Source: Spartobacteria bacterium
GTDB taxonomy: Bacteria > Verrucomicrobiota > Verrucomicrobiia > Chthoniobacterales > UBA10450
DNA length: 64,000 nucleotides
NCBI GenBank assembly: GCA_003169695.1
Contig: PNAS01000013.1
Coordinates: forward strand, 17,795 to 81,794
Direction of reading: 5' to 3'
How positions within the stretch are numbered: position 1 is the first letter of the stretch; every line of letters starts with the position of its first letter. The notes below the pieces were generated by a model, which saw nothing but the letters and a program-made list of their open reading frames with translations, was not told the DNA's origin and did not search any database. Of the stretch, positions 38,189 to 47,033 are shown piece by piece. The position numbers and the translations under genes are program-made.

Positions 38189-40386
38189 TACGGCAGCGTT
38201 TTGGTCGTCGCGCTAGCCGTGGTCGGTCCGTGGCTCAGGTTGACCAGATCACTCAGAATGTTCAAGGTTTCGTCGCGCTCGGGATCGATGGCAGGCTCTT
38301 TGGTGCCGTCATCGTCGCCTGTCAAATCCGAGTCGGCGTCTGGGGCAGCTTCAGGAGAAACTGTGGGACTCTTTTTCGATGAAGCGGTTTTCCCGGGAAA
38401 CATGATGAGTTGCAGGTTCGGCTTATCCACGGTGTCGAGAGTGAGGCGATAGATCCGCACATCCTGCTCTTGACGCGCCAACCGTTCTTTCGAGCGGCTT
38501 TCCTTGCGGAGTTTGTCCTCGTTCATTTCACTGCGGCGAACATCCTCATTCAGCGAAATGCGATTCTCATCGAGTCGCTGGCGAAGCCGTTCCATATCTT
38601 CCATGACGTAGTGAAATTCCGGGTTCGCCTGAACGCGGATTTCGGAGCGTCGCTTCAGCTCATCGGCAAAGAGTTGATGGCTGCTATCGGACCATTTGGT
38701 GAATCGGGCCCTCGGCACTTCGTCGTAAGGCAGACAGTTTTTTAACGCGCCTTCGCCGTATTCGGGGAGGTCGCTCAAGGTCGGCAGAACGATATCCGAC
38801 GCGACACCATGAAGCTGGGTTGAGCCGCCCGCAACGCGATAGAATTTTTGGATGGTCAATTTCAGAGCGCCATCCTCCTGTGAGCGGCTGCCGAGCAGCG
38901 AAGTGAACCGGCCAATCTCCAGGATCGTTTGCACTGTGCCCTTGCCGAAGGTGTTTTTGTCCCCCACGATCAAGGCTCGTCCGTAATCCTGGAGTGCGGC
39001 GGCAAAAATCTCGCTCGCGGATGCACTCTGCCGGCTCGTAAGCACAATGAGCGGACCGGCATAAGCAATGCCCGGATCGGGATCGCTCGAGATCACGATG
39101 TTTCCGTTCGAGCCTTTCGTTTGTACGATTGGTCCCGATTTCAAAAAGAGCCCCGTGAGCGAGATCGCTTCTTCGAGGGAGCCGCCGCCGTTTCGGCGAA
39201 GGTCGACGATCAGCCCGGCGATGTTCTCCTTCTTCAACCGCTTGAGCAACATGAGTACATCCTTGGTCGTGCTCTTCTGGTGCTTGTCCATGTCGGCATA
39301 AAAGGATGGAAGTGTGATCCAGCCCAGTTTTACCGCCTCGCCGTTTTCATCCTTCTTAATAATGATGTCGGCGCGCGCTTCCTGGTCCTTCAGCTTAATC
39401 TCGTCGCGCACCAGCTCGATCGTCTTTCGCTTCGATGGATCGGGCGCGTCCGCTGGAATCACGAGAAGCCGCACCTTCGTGCCCTTCTTGCCGCGGATTT
39501 GCTCGACGACTTTGTCGAGACGCATGTCGCGAACGTCGTTAAACTCCGCGTTGCCCTGCGCCACCGCACTGATGCGGTCGCCGACCTTCAAACGACCGTC
39601 CGTTTGCGCCGGGCCGCCGGGAACGAGACTCTCGATCTTGGCATAGCTATCTTCCGTCTTGAGCATCGCGCCGATGCCGACGAGGGAAAGACCCATATTA
39701 ATACTGAAGTTCTTCAGGTCCGCCTTGCTCAGATATTCTGAATGCGGGTCGTAAGTCTGGGAGAGCGCGTCGAGAAACAGTTTTACCTGCTCTTCCCTGT
39801 CTTGTTCGTGGACATTGCGAGCGAGACGGTCGTAGCGGCGGGCGATCAGCTGCGGCCCTGGCTCAATCGGGTGTTCGGTCAGGTGTTCCTGGAGCAACTC
39901 ACTCGCGATTCGCCCACGCCAGATTCCATCGGAGTCCGCTTCATCCTTCGGCCACGACGCCTTCTGCCGGCTTAACTCAATCGTCCCATCGTTTTTGAAA
40001 TCGACCGGCTCTTTGAGCATGGCCTTGATCTTCGCCACGCGGTCGTCGACGTGCTTCATATAGAGATCGTAAATCTCGTAGGCAGGTTTCAGATTTCCTA
40101 GCAACACGTCGTCGTCCAGCGAGGTCGCGTACTTGGCGCTCAGCATGTCGACGTCCTGTTGGGTGAAAAACAGATGGCTAAAATCGAGCAGCTCCAGGTA
40201 GGTGCGGAGAAATTTCCTGGAGACTTCGTCGTTCAGCGGCTGGTGCGTGTAGTGGCCTTCTTCCAGGAGCCGTCCGACCGACACCGCCACCTGTTCGGCG
40301 TCGGATTTTGCTTGGATCGGGTGCGCCGACACCGCGAAAGCGAATAGGACTGCGGACAGGGCGAGGGAGCGGAAAGTGGGCTTCAT
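38188..40386 (-). CDS. prc: Tail-specific carboxy-terminal processing protease (Prc/Tsp), 732 aa
   Basis: Periplasmic S41-family serine protease that degrades substrates through their C-termini. The start at ATG 40386 (MKPTFRSLALSAVLFAFAVSAHPIQA) gives a signal peptide; an upstream ATG at 40494 only adds non-secretory residues. Order: N-terminal helical domain (about 30-200), PDZ domain (GIGAMLKTEDSYAKIESLVPGG, GDRISAV), S41 core with LIVDLRRNGGGSLEEAISLTGLF, the nucleophile region SRQSASASEIFAAAL, and the general-base Lys in GDKNTFGKGTVQ. A C-terminal charged domain (about 560-700) matches the Tsp C-terminal region and ends in a low-complexity tail. Length fits Prc. Confidence 0.93.
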   Translation of the reverse strand: MKPTFRSLALSAVLFAFAVSAHPIQAKSDAEQVAVSVGRLLEEGHYTHQPLNDEVSRKFLRTYLELLDFSHLFFTQQDVDMLSAKYATSLDDDVLLGNLKPAYEIYDLYMKHVDDRVAKIKAMLKEPVDFKNDGTIELSRQKASWPKDEADSDGIWRGRIASELLQEHLTEHPIEPGPQLIARRYDRLARNVHEQDREEQVKLFLDALSQTYDPHSEYLSKADLKNFSINMGLSLVGIGAMLKTEDSYAKIESLVPGGPAQTDGRLKVGDRISAVAQGNAEFNDVRDMRLDKVVEQIRGKKGTKVRLLVIPADAPDPSKRKTIELVRDEIKLKDQEARADIIIKKDENGEAVKLGWITLPSFYADMDKHQKSTTKDVLMLLKRLKKENIAGLIVDLRRNGGGSLEEAISLTGLFLKSGPIVQTKGSNGNIVISSDPDPGIAYAGPLIVLTSRQSASASEIFAAALQDYGRALIVGDKNTFGKGTVQTILEIGRFTSLLGSRSQEDGALKLTIQKFYRVAGGSTQLHGVASDIVLPTLSDLPEYGEGALKNCLPYDEVPRARFTKWSDSSHQLFADELKRRSEIRVQANPEFHYVMEDMERLRQRLDENRISLNEDVRRSEMNEDKLRKESRSKERLARQEQDVRIYRLTLDTVDKPNLQLIMFPGKTASSKKSPTVSPEAAPDADSDLTGDDDGTKEPAIDPERDETLNILSDLVNLSHGPTTASATTKTLP

Positions 40387-40616
40387 TCGGGAAAAAGAGG
40401 TTTCGGAAAGTCGCAGAGTTCGGGCTGAACGCAAGGTAACCGGGAGTGGGAGCATCAATTTGTAGAGAGTCAGACAACAGGCGCAGCAGAACATTCAAAG
40501 AACGGCCGAAACCGCCGCTGTAGATGCAGTTTTCATTCCCTCGCCCGAGAGAAGTGCGCGCCGCTTTTTCAATGGTAACTTGCCGGTTCACTGAGCGGCG
40601 GGCGAATAATCGAACG

Positions 40617-41228
40617 ATGCAATACGAAACTTTCTGCGGTGGGGTTTTTGAAACAAACTGTTATCTGCTCGAGGCGCCGGGAGGTTCGATTCTATTCGAC
40701 GCGCCCGATGGCAGTTGTGACTGGCTGGTCTCGAAGGGCGCCACGCTGAAACTGCTCTTGCTCACGCACGGCCATTTTGACCACGTCCCGGACGTAGCGA
40801 AGATAAAGCGGCGCTTCGATTGCCAAATCGGGTGTCACCCGGAAACCGCACCGATGATTTCGGATCGAGATTTCTTCCGGAGCTTTGGGTACGAACTGGA
40901 GATCGATCCTGTCCAACCGGATTTCTTGATCGAAGCGACGCTCTCGCGCGATTTTCTCGGCTTGGAGATGGAGGTTCTGGAAGTGCCGGGTCACTGTCCG
41001 GGAAGCTTGTGCTTTCTTTCCCGGAAAGACGAGTTGCTGATCGGCGGCGATGTTCTGTTTGCGGGCGGTGTCGGCCGTTGGGATTTGCCGCATGGAGATG
41101 GCGAACTGCTCTCCCGCGGGATCAAGACGAAACTATTTCCTCTCGGCGACAACGTGACCGTGCTTCCCGGCCATGGTCCACCGACGACGATTGGCGCCGA
41201 GCGGCGGACCAATCCGTTCGTGCGCTAG
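40617..41228 (+). CDS. MBL-fold metallo-hydrolase (glyoxalase-II-like), 203 aa
   Basis: Metallo-beta-lactamase fold with the full metal signature: THGHFDH (H-x-H-x-D-H), VPGHCPGS (third His), GGDVLFAGGVGR (bridging Asp) and LPGHGP (last His). The arrangement resembles the GloB/YcbL subgroup of hydroxyacylglutathione-hydrolase-like enzymes, which cleave thioesters; the exact substrate cannot be read from sequence. The start is set at ATG 40617 (MQYETFCGGVFETNCYL), where the fold begins; an in-frame ATG at 40524 adds a 31-residue Arg-rich extension unlike the family. Divergent from prc. Confidence 0.9.
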   Translation: MQYETFCGGVFETNCYLLEAPGGSILFDAPDGSCDWLVSKGATLKLLLLTHGHFDHVPDVAKIKRRFDCQIGCHPETAPMISDRDFFRSFGYELEIDPVQPDFLIEATLSRDFLGLEMEVLEVPGHCPGSLCFLSRKDELLIGGDVLFAGGVGRWDLPHGDGELLSRGIKTKLFPLGDNVTVLPGHGPPTTIGAERRTNPFVR

Positions 41229-41268
41229 GGGAGCCAGCATCTGTCTCATCATCCACGTCGCAATCTCA

Positions 41269-42165
41269 TCACTTTGCGGCGGCGACCGCGAGAAAAGAGA
41301 AGATGACGATATCCTGCACCATATGAATGAAAAAGGCCCACGCAACACCGCGGGTTTCGATCATGCTCCGGGCCCAAATCCATCCGGCGAATCCGGCCAT
41401 CAGAACCCCGATTGGTCCGGAGGGTTGACCATAATAATGTCCCAGCCCGAATAAGACCGCGGTCAGGAAGACGCCCTCGGCAGGAGAAACTACGTTCCGC
41501 AGATGCGCGAGGAGAACATTGCGGAATTGGAATTCTTCATTCGCGGCGTTGAGCGCGGCGACCAGAAGAATCCACGGCAGAAAACGAACGATGCGTCCGC
41601 CAGCGGTGAAGTCCGGATGCAGTGTGAAGTACAAGAAGAGCGGAAGCGCCACTCCAAAGACGACGATCAACGCAGGACCAAAGACTGTCCACGGAATCGC
41701 CTTCCGCAAACCGAGGAAAGGGATCGGTTGCGCCGGCGCCGTGAGATTCCCGCGACACAAAAACAAATCGCGGCGCGTCATTCCACTGCCGATCAACGTG
41801 AGGCTCATGAGCACAGCTCCGGCGACAACTGAAGCTCGTCCGATGGGCAAGCGGACACCCCAATTCGCGCGTTCCGACCAACCGCGAACGAGATCGGTTC
41901 CTTCAATCCAGGGCGCGACAAGGTACCAGCCAACCCGCAGGGCCGCGAGTGCGAGCAGAAAACGCGTCAGAACTCTTAGTCGCGGAGAGGGTAGAATAAC
42001 GAGCGCGGCAACCATGAGAATGACGCACTGCGTGATCATCAACCAGGGTGCTCGGCCATGTCCCGATTCGCGCCAGATGATCGTGGGCAGCGCACTCGCA
42101 ACAATCACCCCGGCCCAGGCGATGATGCGCGGGAGCGGATCGGTCGTCGTGCTGCCGCCGCTCAC
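41269..42165 (-). CDS. CPBP-family intramembrane metalloprotease, 298 aa
   Basis: About eight predicted membrane helices. The C-terminal half carries the CPBP/Abi signature: EEFQFRNVLLAHL (EE-x3-R), then LFGLGHYYGQPSG (conserved His) and the last motif HMVQDIVIF. These define the CAAX-prenyl-protease/bacteriocin-processing family of glutamate metalloproteases. The target is unknown. The ATG at 42165 overlaps the stop of the AmgK-like kinase by 4 bp (ATGA), so it belongs to the same operon. Convergent with the MBL hydrolase at its 3' end (40-bp gap). Confidence 0.9.
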   Translation of the reverse strand: MSGGSTTTDPLPRIIAWAGVIVASALPTIIWRESGHGRAPWLMITQCVILMVAALVILPSPRLRVLTRFLLALAALRVGWYLVAPWIEGTDLVRGWSERANWGVRLPIGRASVVAGAVLMSLTLIGSGMTRRDLFLCRGNLTAPAQPIPFLGLRKAIPWTVFGPALIVVFGVALPLFLYFTLHPDFTAGGRIVRFLPWILLVAALNAANEEFQFRNVLLAHLRNVVSPAEGVFLTAVLFGLGHYYGQPSGPIGVLMAGFAGWIWARSMIETRGVAWAFFIHMVQDIVIFSFLAVAAAK

Positions 42166-43172
42166 GAAAGGCCATCGAGCACCGCGCGTAAGCTTCCGAG
42201 CTCGTCGATTTCGCTTACGAGAGAACGCAATGATGTCATCGCCGCCGGGATGTGATTAAGAAATGTTCTGTTGCCTTTGACCAGTCCGAGGAAGCCGTAA
42301 GCGCCGAGCGCTTGCATGAGGCGTTGAATTCCACAGAGGTGAAAGATTTTGCGGAATTGCGCTGAAAGAGGGCTCAGCGCCGCGTTCCGCTTCGCCTCAT
42401 AGGCCGCGAGCAGCTCTTCACATTCCGCGCGCGAGAAGGTGACATACGGATCGAAAAGGAGAGAGGCGAGATCGTACTCGGCCAGTCCGGACCGCATTCC
42501 CTGAAAGTCGATCAAGTGGGCCTGTGCGTTGCGAATGATGATGTTTTGCGATTGGAAATCGCGATGAACCAGAACGCGCGGGCGATTCCCGAGACGTTCC
42601 GCGATCTCGTGCAAAGCCGGCAGCGCCGTCGCCTCCGAAATTCTGTTTTCCCCCACCCCGAAATGGCGACCGAGGCAGTTTTCGAAGAAGTAGCTTTGCT
42701 CCCAACGGTAGAGCGCCGCATCAAACGCCGCCGGAAGATTTTTCTGAATGGCACACCCCGCCTCTTCGGGCAGGCAGTGCAGCTTCACGATTTCATCAAG
42801 CGCGGACTCGTAGAATGCCCGACGCACGAGCCAGCTTTCCCCGCGATAGCTCCAGAGATCGCTCTTCCCGAGATCTTCGATCCAGATCAAGCCTTCCACA
42901 GGATCATGAAAATAAATCCTGGGCGCTCGAATGCGGTGTTCCGCGAGAAACTCCGCGATCTCGACGTAATGCCGGTTCTCCTCGCGCTCGAGATTGTACT
43001 TAACAAGAATAATGGTCTGCTCCGGCGAACAGCGAACGCGATAAAACTTCCGGTCCGAGCCACCTTTCTCGATCGGCGTGATCTTGACCGCGGCTTCTTC
43101 CAATCGCGGAAAACGAATCCGCGTTTGCCGCAGCAGCAGCTCGGTCTTCGCGGATCTAGATGTCGGTGTCAC
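42162..43172 (-). CDS. AmgK-like sugar kinase (aminoglycoside phosphotransferase fold), 336 aa
   Basis: Choline-kinase/APH fold with Brenner-type catalytic motif LVHRDFQSQNIIIR and metal-binding LIDFQGMRSG; the ATP lysine lies in TIILVKYNLEREE. It sits directly behind a sugar-nucleotidyltransferase gene, an arrangement matching amgK-murU, where the kinase phosphorylates N-acetylmuramate/N-acetylglucosamine at C1 for peptidoglycan recycling. GTG at 43172 is preferred: AGAAGG lies about 10 bases upstream, and the product length (336) fits AmgK (about 340). An ATG at 43343 would overlap the neighbour by nearly 190 bp and add a meaningless Arg-rich stretch. Function by analogy, not proven. Confidence 0.8.
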   Translation of the reverse strand: MTPTSRSAKTELLLRQTRIRFPRLEEAAVKITPIEKGGSDRKFYRVRCSPEQTIILVKYNLEREENRHYVEIAEFLAEHRIRAPRIYFHDPVEGLIWIEDLGKSDLWSYRGESWLVRRAFYESALDEIVKLHCLPEEAGCAIQKNLPAAFDAALYRWEQSYFFENCLGRHFGVGENRISEATALPALHEIAERLGNRPRVLVHRDFQSQNIIIRNAQAHLIDFQGMRSGLAEYDLASLLFDPYVTFSRAECEELLAAYEAKRNAALSPLSAQFRKIFHLCGIQRLMQALGAYGFLGLVKGNRTFLNHIPAAMTSLRSLVSEIDELGSLRAVLDGLS

Positions 43173-44103
43173 TGTGTTCGCCTTCTGCCTTCTGATGGGA
43201 GCGGACAATACAATTGCGGAGGTGACATCGCGAAGCGATTTGTGCGCCAGGCCAAAGAATCGTGTTTTCCAGGATCGCGGCCGCGCCAACACGGCAACCG
43301 GCGCCCAGCGAATAAAAGCCCGAAAGGCAAACGCTGGGATCAACTACCGCGTCCGCGGCGACGTGCACCGGCCACTCGGCCGAACTCACATAATCTGGTT
43401 TCCAGCGCTCCTCCTCGATGATGCGATGGACTTCGAGGTATTCGGCGCGGGAGCCGATGTTGAACCACTTGCCATCACCAAGAACTACGCCGCCGATTTT
43501 TCCGCCGCGCCCAATCCATTCTGCGAGAATCGGAATAAACGAAATGTTTTGGGCCGCCGGGATCCGCCGAAAAATATCCGGGTTCCAGACGGATACATTT
43601 GCGAAGTCGTACTCTCCTGCGTGGCCATATTTGTTTTCAATGTCCACGACGCGGCCGTTTTGAAGAGCCATACCCGCGGCGAGTCCGGTTTTCCGCAACG
43701 CCAGCGTGACATCGTTTCCCTTTCGAAAATGCTCTTCGACCAACGGTTCCAGAGCGAAGTTTGTCAGGAGATCGCCACTGTAGACGATGAATGGTTCCGG
43801 TCGCAGCAATCCTTCCACATTCTTGATGCCGCCGCCGGTTCCAAGCAGATCCGGCTCATGAACCAGTCTCAATGGATGCCCAGCATAGGTCCCGCGCCCA
43901 AATAGACTTTCGAATTGCGTGGCGAGATGATGCGTGTTGATGACGAAGGACTCCACCCCGAGGCCGGACAAATGATCGAGCGCGAAAGTAATGAGCGGGT
44001 TTTGAAAAATCGGAATGAGCGGCTTTGGCAGATCGTCCGTCAACGGACGCAGCCGCGTGCCCAACCCGGCGCCGAGGACGAAGGCCTGAGTGATTAGCGG
44101 CAT
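43156..44103 (-). CDS. Sugar-1-phosphate nucleotidyltransferase (MurU-like with beta-helix tail), 315 aa
   Basis: The N-terminal nucleotidyltransferase domain (1-230) begins FVLGAGLGTRLRPLTDDLPKP, the G-x-G-x-R...KP nucleotide-binding signature, with the catalytic Asp region FIVYSGDLLTN and VSVWNPDIF. A short hexapeptide-repeat tail (about 235-300: VAADAVVDPSVCLSG, LGAGCRVGAAAILENTI) forms a left-handed beta-helix, as in GDP-mannose or UDP-sugar pyrophosphorylases; MurU itself normally lacks it. In this context it may activate MurNAc-1-P with UTP, or make another NDP-sugar. It overlaps the kinase by 17 bp. Confidence 0.82.
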   Translation of the reverse strand: MPLITQAFVLGAGLGTRLRPLTDDLPKPLIPIFQNPLITFALDHLSGLGVESFVINTHHLATQFESLFGRGTYAGHPLRLVHEPDLLGTGGGIKNVEGLLRPEPFIVYSGDLLTNFALEPLVEEHFRKGNDVTLALRKTGLAAGMALQNGRVVDIENKYGHAGEYDFANVSVWNPDIFRRIPAAQNISFIPILAEWIGRGGKIGGVVLGDGKWFNIGSRAEYLEVHRIIEEERWKPDYVSSAEWPVHVAADAVVDPSVCLSGFYSLGAGCRVGAAAILENTILWPGAQIASRCHLRNCIVRSHQKAEGEHSDTDI

Positions 44104-44187
44104 GCGCGTGAAGAGCTGTTGCCGGTTAACCTTGTCCTAATAAGCACGGCGCTTGTGCTACGTCGCCACTCTGATAAAACTTGAGCC

Positions 44188-44607
44188 ATGACAGAAGAAA
44201 CGATCTGGCGTGGCACGTCCTCGCAAATGAAAAACCTTGGCCTCTTCATTTTGTCGGGTCTGTTTTGCTGGCTCATCGTGCCGATCTTCATCGCGCTCGC
44301 CCGTTATCTTCAAACGAAAAACAACGTCTTCGAGCTCACGAACGAACGCTTGAAAATCACCGAGGGCGTTTTCAGCAAAGTGACCGAGACGCTCGAGCTC
44401 TATCGCGTAAAAGACATTGAAGTGCGACAACCATTCTTCTATCGCATGCTTAGCGTGGAAAACATTCAGATCAACACTTCGGATCTGTCGTCCCCGGTTA
44501 TTTTGCTCGAAGCAATTCCGAAGGCTGTCGGACTAGCCGACAAACTGCGGAACCAGGTCGAAGTAATTCGCACACAGAAGCAGGTCCGCGAAATCGATCT
44601 CGAATAA
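44188..44607 (+). CDS. Bacterial PH-domain (YdbS/bPH2-like) membrane protein, 139 aa
   Basis: One or two N-terminal helices (about 17-40, LGLFILSGLFCWLIVPIFIALAR) are followed by a compact PH-like domain: FELTNERLKITEGVFSKVTETLELYRVKDIEVRQPFFYRMLSVENIQI. The ELTNERL and ELYRVKDIEV strands are the hallmark of bacterial PH-domain proteins. It ends in an amphipathic helix. Likely anchored at the cytoplasmic face; function is unknown in general for this family. Divergent from the nucleotidyltransferase operon and convergent with the aspartic protease gene. Confidence 0.85.
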   Translation: MTEETIWRGTSSQMKNLGLFILSGLFCWLIVPIFIALARYLQTKNNVFELTNERLKITEGVFSKVTETLELYRVKDIEVRQPFFYRMLSVENIQINTSDLSSPVILLEAIPKAVGLADKLRNQVEVIRTQKQVREIDLE

Positions 44608-44617
44608 TTACTGGTTG

Positions 44618-44638
44618 GGACGGCGCGCTGCGCCGTCC
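44618..44638. terminator. Possible terminator hairpin between convergent genes
   Basis: Perfect 9-bp stem GGACGGCGC/GCGCCGTCC with a 3-base loop GCT, 10 bp after the PH-domain gene stop and before the convergent protease gene stop. No T-run follows on either strand, so it is a candidate transcription barrier or REP-like hairpin, not a classical intrinsic terminator. Confidence 0.45.
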
Positions 44639-44691
44639 GATCGGGCACGCCTATCGGTTCGGGTGAAAAACGGCCGCCGCTGCCACACGTC

Positions 44692-45675
44692 CTACTGTTT
44701 TAAGTAAAGCGCGTTCGTCCCGAAATCGATGATGGCGTGATAGCGCTGCAACATCTCCGACCCGAGCAAACCCGCCACGGGCGGCGACGCGTCGAGCAAT
44801 CCGCCGTGAATCAATCGTTCGAGATTGATCACGCCCACCTTGTAACTTCGCATATCCATTGAGCCGACTGAAAAACGCGTGATGTTCGCGAGACGCACGC
44901 GGCTTTGCGCCAAATTTACACCGATCGACCTGAACTTCGTCTGGTGCAGAGGAATTTTCATGCGGAGCACAAACTGGGAATGCAGCAGCGTCGCAAACGC
45001 ACCGGTGTCCACCATCAGCCTGGCTTTTGTGCCGTTGACTGATCCATCGACGTAAAGGTTGTAACCCTCACTTTCGTGCATACGCACGCGGCGGAAGCCG
45101 CGGAAATTGAACCCTGGAACCGGACCGGAAACGCGTGGATCAATCTTCAAAACGAGTAGCATTCGATCGTAGTCGAGCACGGCCATAAGCGGGGATAAGA
45201 TGTCTGTGCCGAGGATCCCATCGCTTTCGCGTTCGTCTTTCTCCCCTTCATTGGAGGATTGCCGGAGATAAGCGAAGTCGATCAGGACCATCGCTTCGTC
45301 GACCAGATTGAGCGCGCCGAGTCGGAGACTGCGCGCAATCGACATCGAGTTGAACGCGCCGTTGATATTGAGCCGCGAAGGGATTTTCGACTTGGCGCTC
45401 ACCGGGTCCATCCCGAAATGAGCGGCGCGCTCAATGGCCACGGCGCTCAATGGAGCACCTGTGTCCACCAGGAGCACAGCGGGCTTACCGTTAATCTCAG
45501 CGCGCACCAGCAAGTGATTTTGCGACGAACGCTCCAGGGGGAGTGCCTCATATTGCGGGGTTTCCGCCGGCGCTGGCGGCCGCGCGAGGCCGAGGGCCGG
45601 ATTGCCGAGAAGCAGCGCGACAAGCAGCGCGGTGAGATTTTTTCGCGAAAGGAAAAGTGCGATGTCGGTAAACAC
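44692..45675 (-). CDS. Exported retropepsin-like aspartic protease with two DTG domains, 327 aa
   Basis: Start taken as GTG 45675, giving MFTDIALFLSRKNLTALLVALLLGNPALGLA, a signal peptide; the longer ATG frame from 45804 would overlap the divergent lipoprotein gene and has no family support. Two aspartic-protease halves are visible: LLVDTGAPLSAVAI (D at about 71) and LMVDTGAFATLLHS (D at about 223), each followed by a strand typical of retropepsins, plus the flap-like DGILGTDIL and LLGSEML regions. Retropepsins normally pair two DTG motifs by dimerisation; here both are in one chain, as in pepsin-like or duplicated bacterial clan-AA proteases. Likely periplasmic. Confidence 0.82.
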   Translation of the reverse strand: MFTDIALFLSRKNLTALLVALLLGNPALGLARPPAPAETPQYEALPLERSSQNHLLVRAEINGKPAVLLVDTGAPLSAVAIERAAHFGMDPVSAKSKIPSRLNINGAFNSMSIARSLRLGALNLVDEAMVLIDFAYLRQSSNEGEKDERESDGILGTDILSPLMAVLDYDRMLLVLKIDPRVSGPVPGFNFRGFRRVRMHESEGYNLYVDGSVNGTKARLMVDTGAFATLLHSQFVLRMKIPLHQTKFRSIGVNLAQSRVRLANITRFSVGSMDMRSYKVGVINLERLIHGGLLDASPPVAGLLGSEMLQRYHAIIDFGTNALYLKQ

Positions 45676-45764
45676 GGGCCGGAGAATAGCACGGGCGTCG
45701 CGAGGGCGAAAACGCTTGATTCCCCCTCGTGGCAGCCGGTATTCGGAGGGAAGGAATTTTTTAC

Positions 45765-46946
45765 ATGAGCAATTGTACGCGCTTCCGCTGTTCGACCGTC
45801 GCATTTTTCAAACTCGGCAGCTTGGCGCTTTGCGGCGCATTGACTTTGGGCGGCTGCAACAAAAGCGAAAATGCGGACGGCTCAGCTGGCCGCGACACGA
45901 TCATGATCGGGGAGTACGCGTGCCTGACCGGTCAAACAGCGAGCTTCGGAACAGCTGCGCATCTAGGCGCGCAGATGGTGATCGATGATGCAAACGCCAA
46001 TGGCGGAATCCTGGGGGGAAAAATCAAGCTGATCACGGAAGACGATCAGTCTAAGCCGGGCGAAGCAGCGACGGCGGTGCGTAAATTGATTTTGCGTGAC
46101 CATGTCGTCGCGCTCATCGGCGAGATGGTTTCCTCCCGCTCGCTCGAAGCCGGCCCGATCGCGCAGCAAAACAAGATCCCGATGGTTTCCGGCTCGACGA
46201 ATCCGAACGTGACGAAGATCGGCAACTATGTGTTCCGCGTTTGCTTCATCGATTCGTTTCAGGGAACAGTCATGGCGAAATTCGCACTCAACTCACTGAA
46301 GAAGACCCGGGTCGCTGTGCTGACTGATGTGCGCCAGGATTACAGCGTCGGTCTTGCTCAGTTCTTTAAAGAGTATTTCACGAAGAACGGCGGCACGGTG
46401 GTGGCCGAGCAAAGTTACAGTTCGGGCGATCAGGATTTCAAAGCGCAGCTGACATCGATCAAAGCGGCCAATCCCGAGGCGATCTTTGTTCCCGGTTATT
46501 ATAATGAGGTCGGGCTGATCGCACTCCAGGCCCGTGAGCTCGGGATCACGGTTCCACTCCTAGGCGGCGATGGTTGGGATTCGCCGACGTTGACGCAGAT
46601 CGGCGGGGCCGCGATGGAGGGCAATTTCTTTGCGAACCATTTCTCCACGGAGGATCAGTCGCCAATCATCCAGGATTTCATTCGCGGATTTAGAGAGCGC
46701 TTCAACCGCGATCCGGATGGAATGGCCGCGCTCGGGCACGACGCGGCGAAGGTGCTGCTCGATGCCATGGTGCGCTCCGGCGGCACGGAGCCTGCCAAGG
46801 TGCGCGACGCCCTGGCCGCGACCAAGGATTTCCAAGGAGTGACCGGCAAAATCACGATCGACGAAAATCGGAACGCGAATAAATCGGTGGTGGTGCTCAC
46901 GATCAAGGACAACGGCTTCCACTACGTTGAAACGATCGCGCCCTGA
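45765..46946 (+). CDS. Liv-type ABC solute-binding lipoprotein, 393 aa
   Basis: The start at ATG 45765 (MSNCTRFRC...) precedes a hydrophobic segment and a lipobox LTLGGC, so the protein is probably a lipoprotein of the periplasmic face. The rest is a type I periplasmic-binding fold: IMIGEYACLTGQTASFGTAAHLG, ANANGGILGGKIKLITEDDQS, AVALIGEMVSSRSLE, NPEAIFVPGYYNEVG and the C-terminal FQGVTGKITID. This matches LivJ/LivK branched-chain amino-acid or urea/amide binding proteins. No livHMGF genes follow; the next two genes are APC permeases. The ligand is not predictable from sequence alone. Confidence 0.9.
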   Translation: MSNCTRFRCSTVAFFKLGSLALCGALTLGGCNKSENADGSAGRDTIMIGEYACLTGQTASFGTAAHLGAQMVIDDANANGGILGGKIKLITEDDQSKPGEAATAVRKLILRDHVVALIGEMVSSRSLEAGPIAQQNKIPMVSGSTNPNVTKIGNYVFRVCFIDSFQGTVMAKFALNSLKKTRVAVLTDVRQDYSVGLAQFFKEYFTKNGGTVVAEQSYSSGDQDFKAQLTSIKAANPEAIFVPGYYNEVGLIALQARELGITVPLLGGDGWDSPTLTQIGGAAMEGNFFANHFSTEDQSPIIQDFIRGFRERFNRDPDGMAALGHDAAKVLLDAMVRSGGTEPAKVRDALAATKDFQGVTGKITIDENRNANKSVVVLTIKDNGFHYVETIAP

Positions 46947-47033
46947 CGGGCCCGTGCGCCGCTGTCCCTCATTGTCTGCGACCATCAAAGGGGAGCACAG
47001 AGTTCTTTTGACGTTGCGCGGAAAGGTCGGCTG

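Noticed and set aside
44618..44638. Hairpin as a confident intrinsic terminator
   Set aside because: The stem is perfect, but neither strand has the T-tract that a Rho-independent terminator needs; kept only as a weak candidate.
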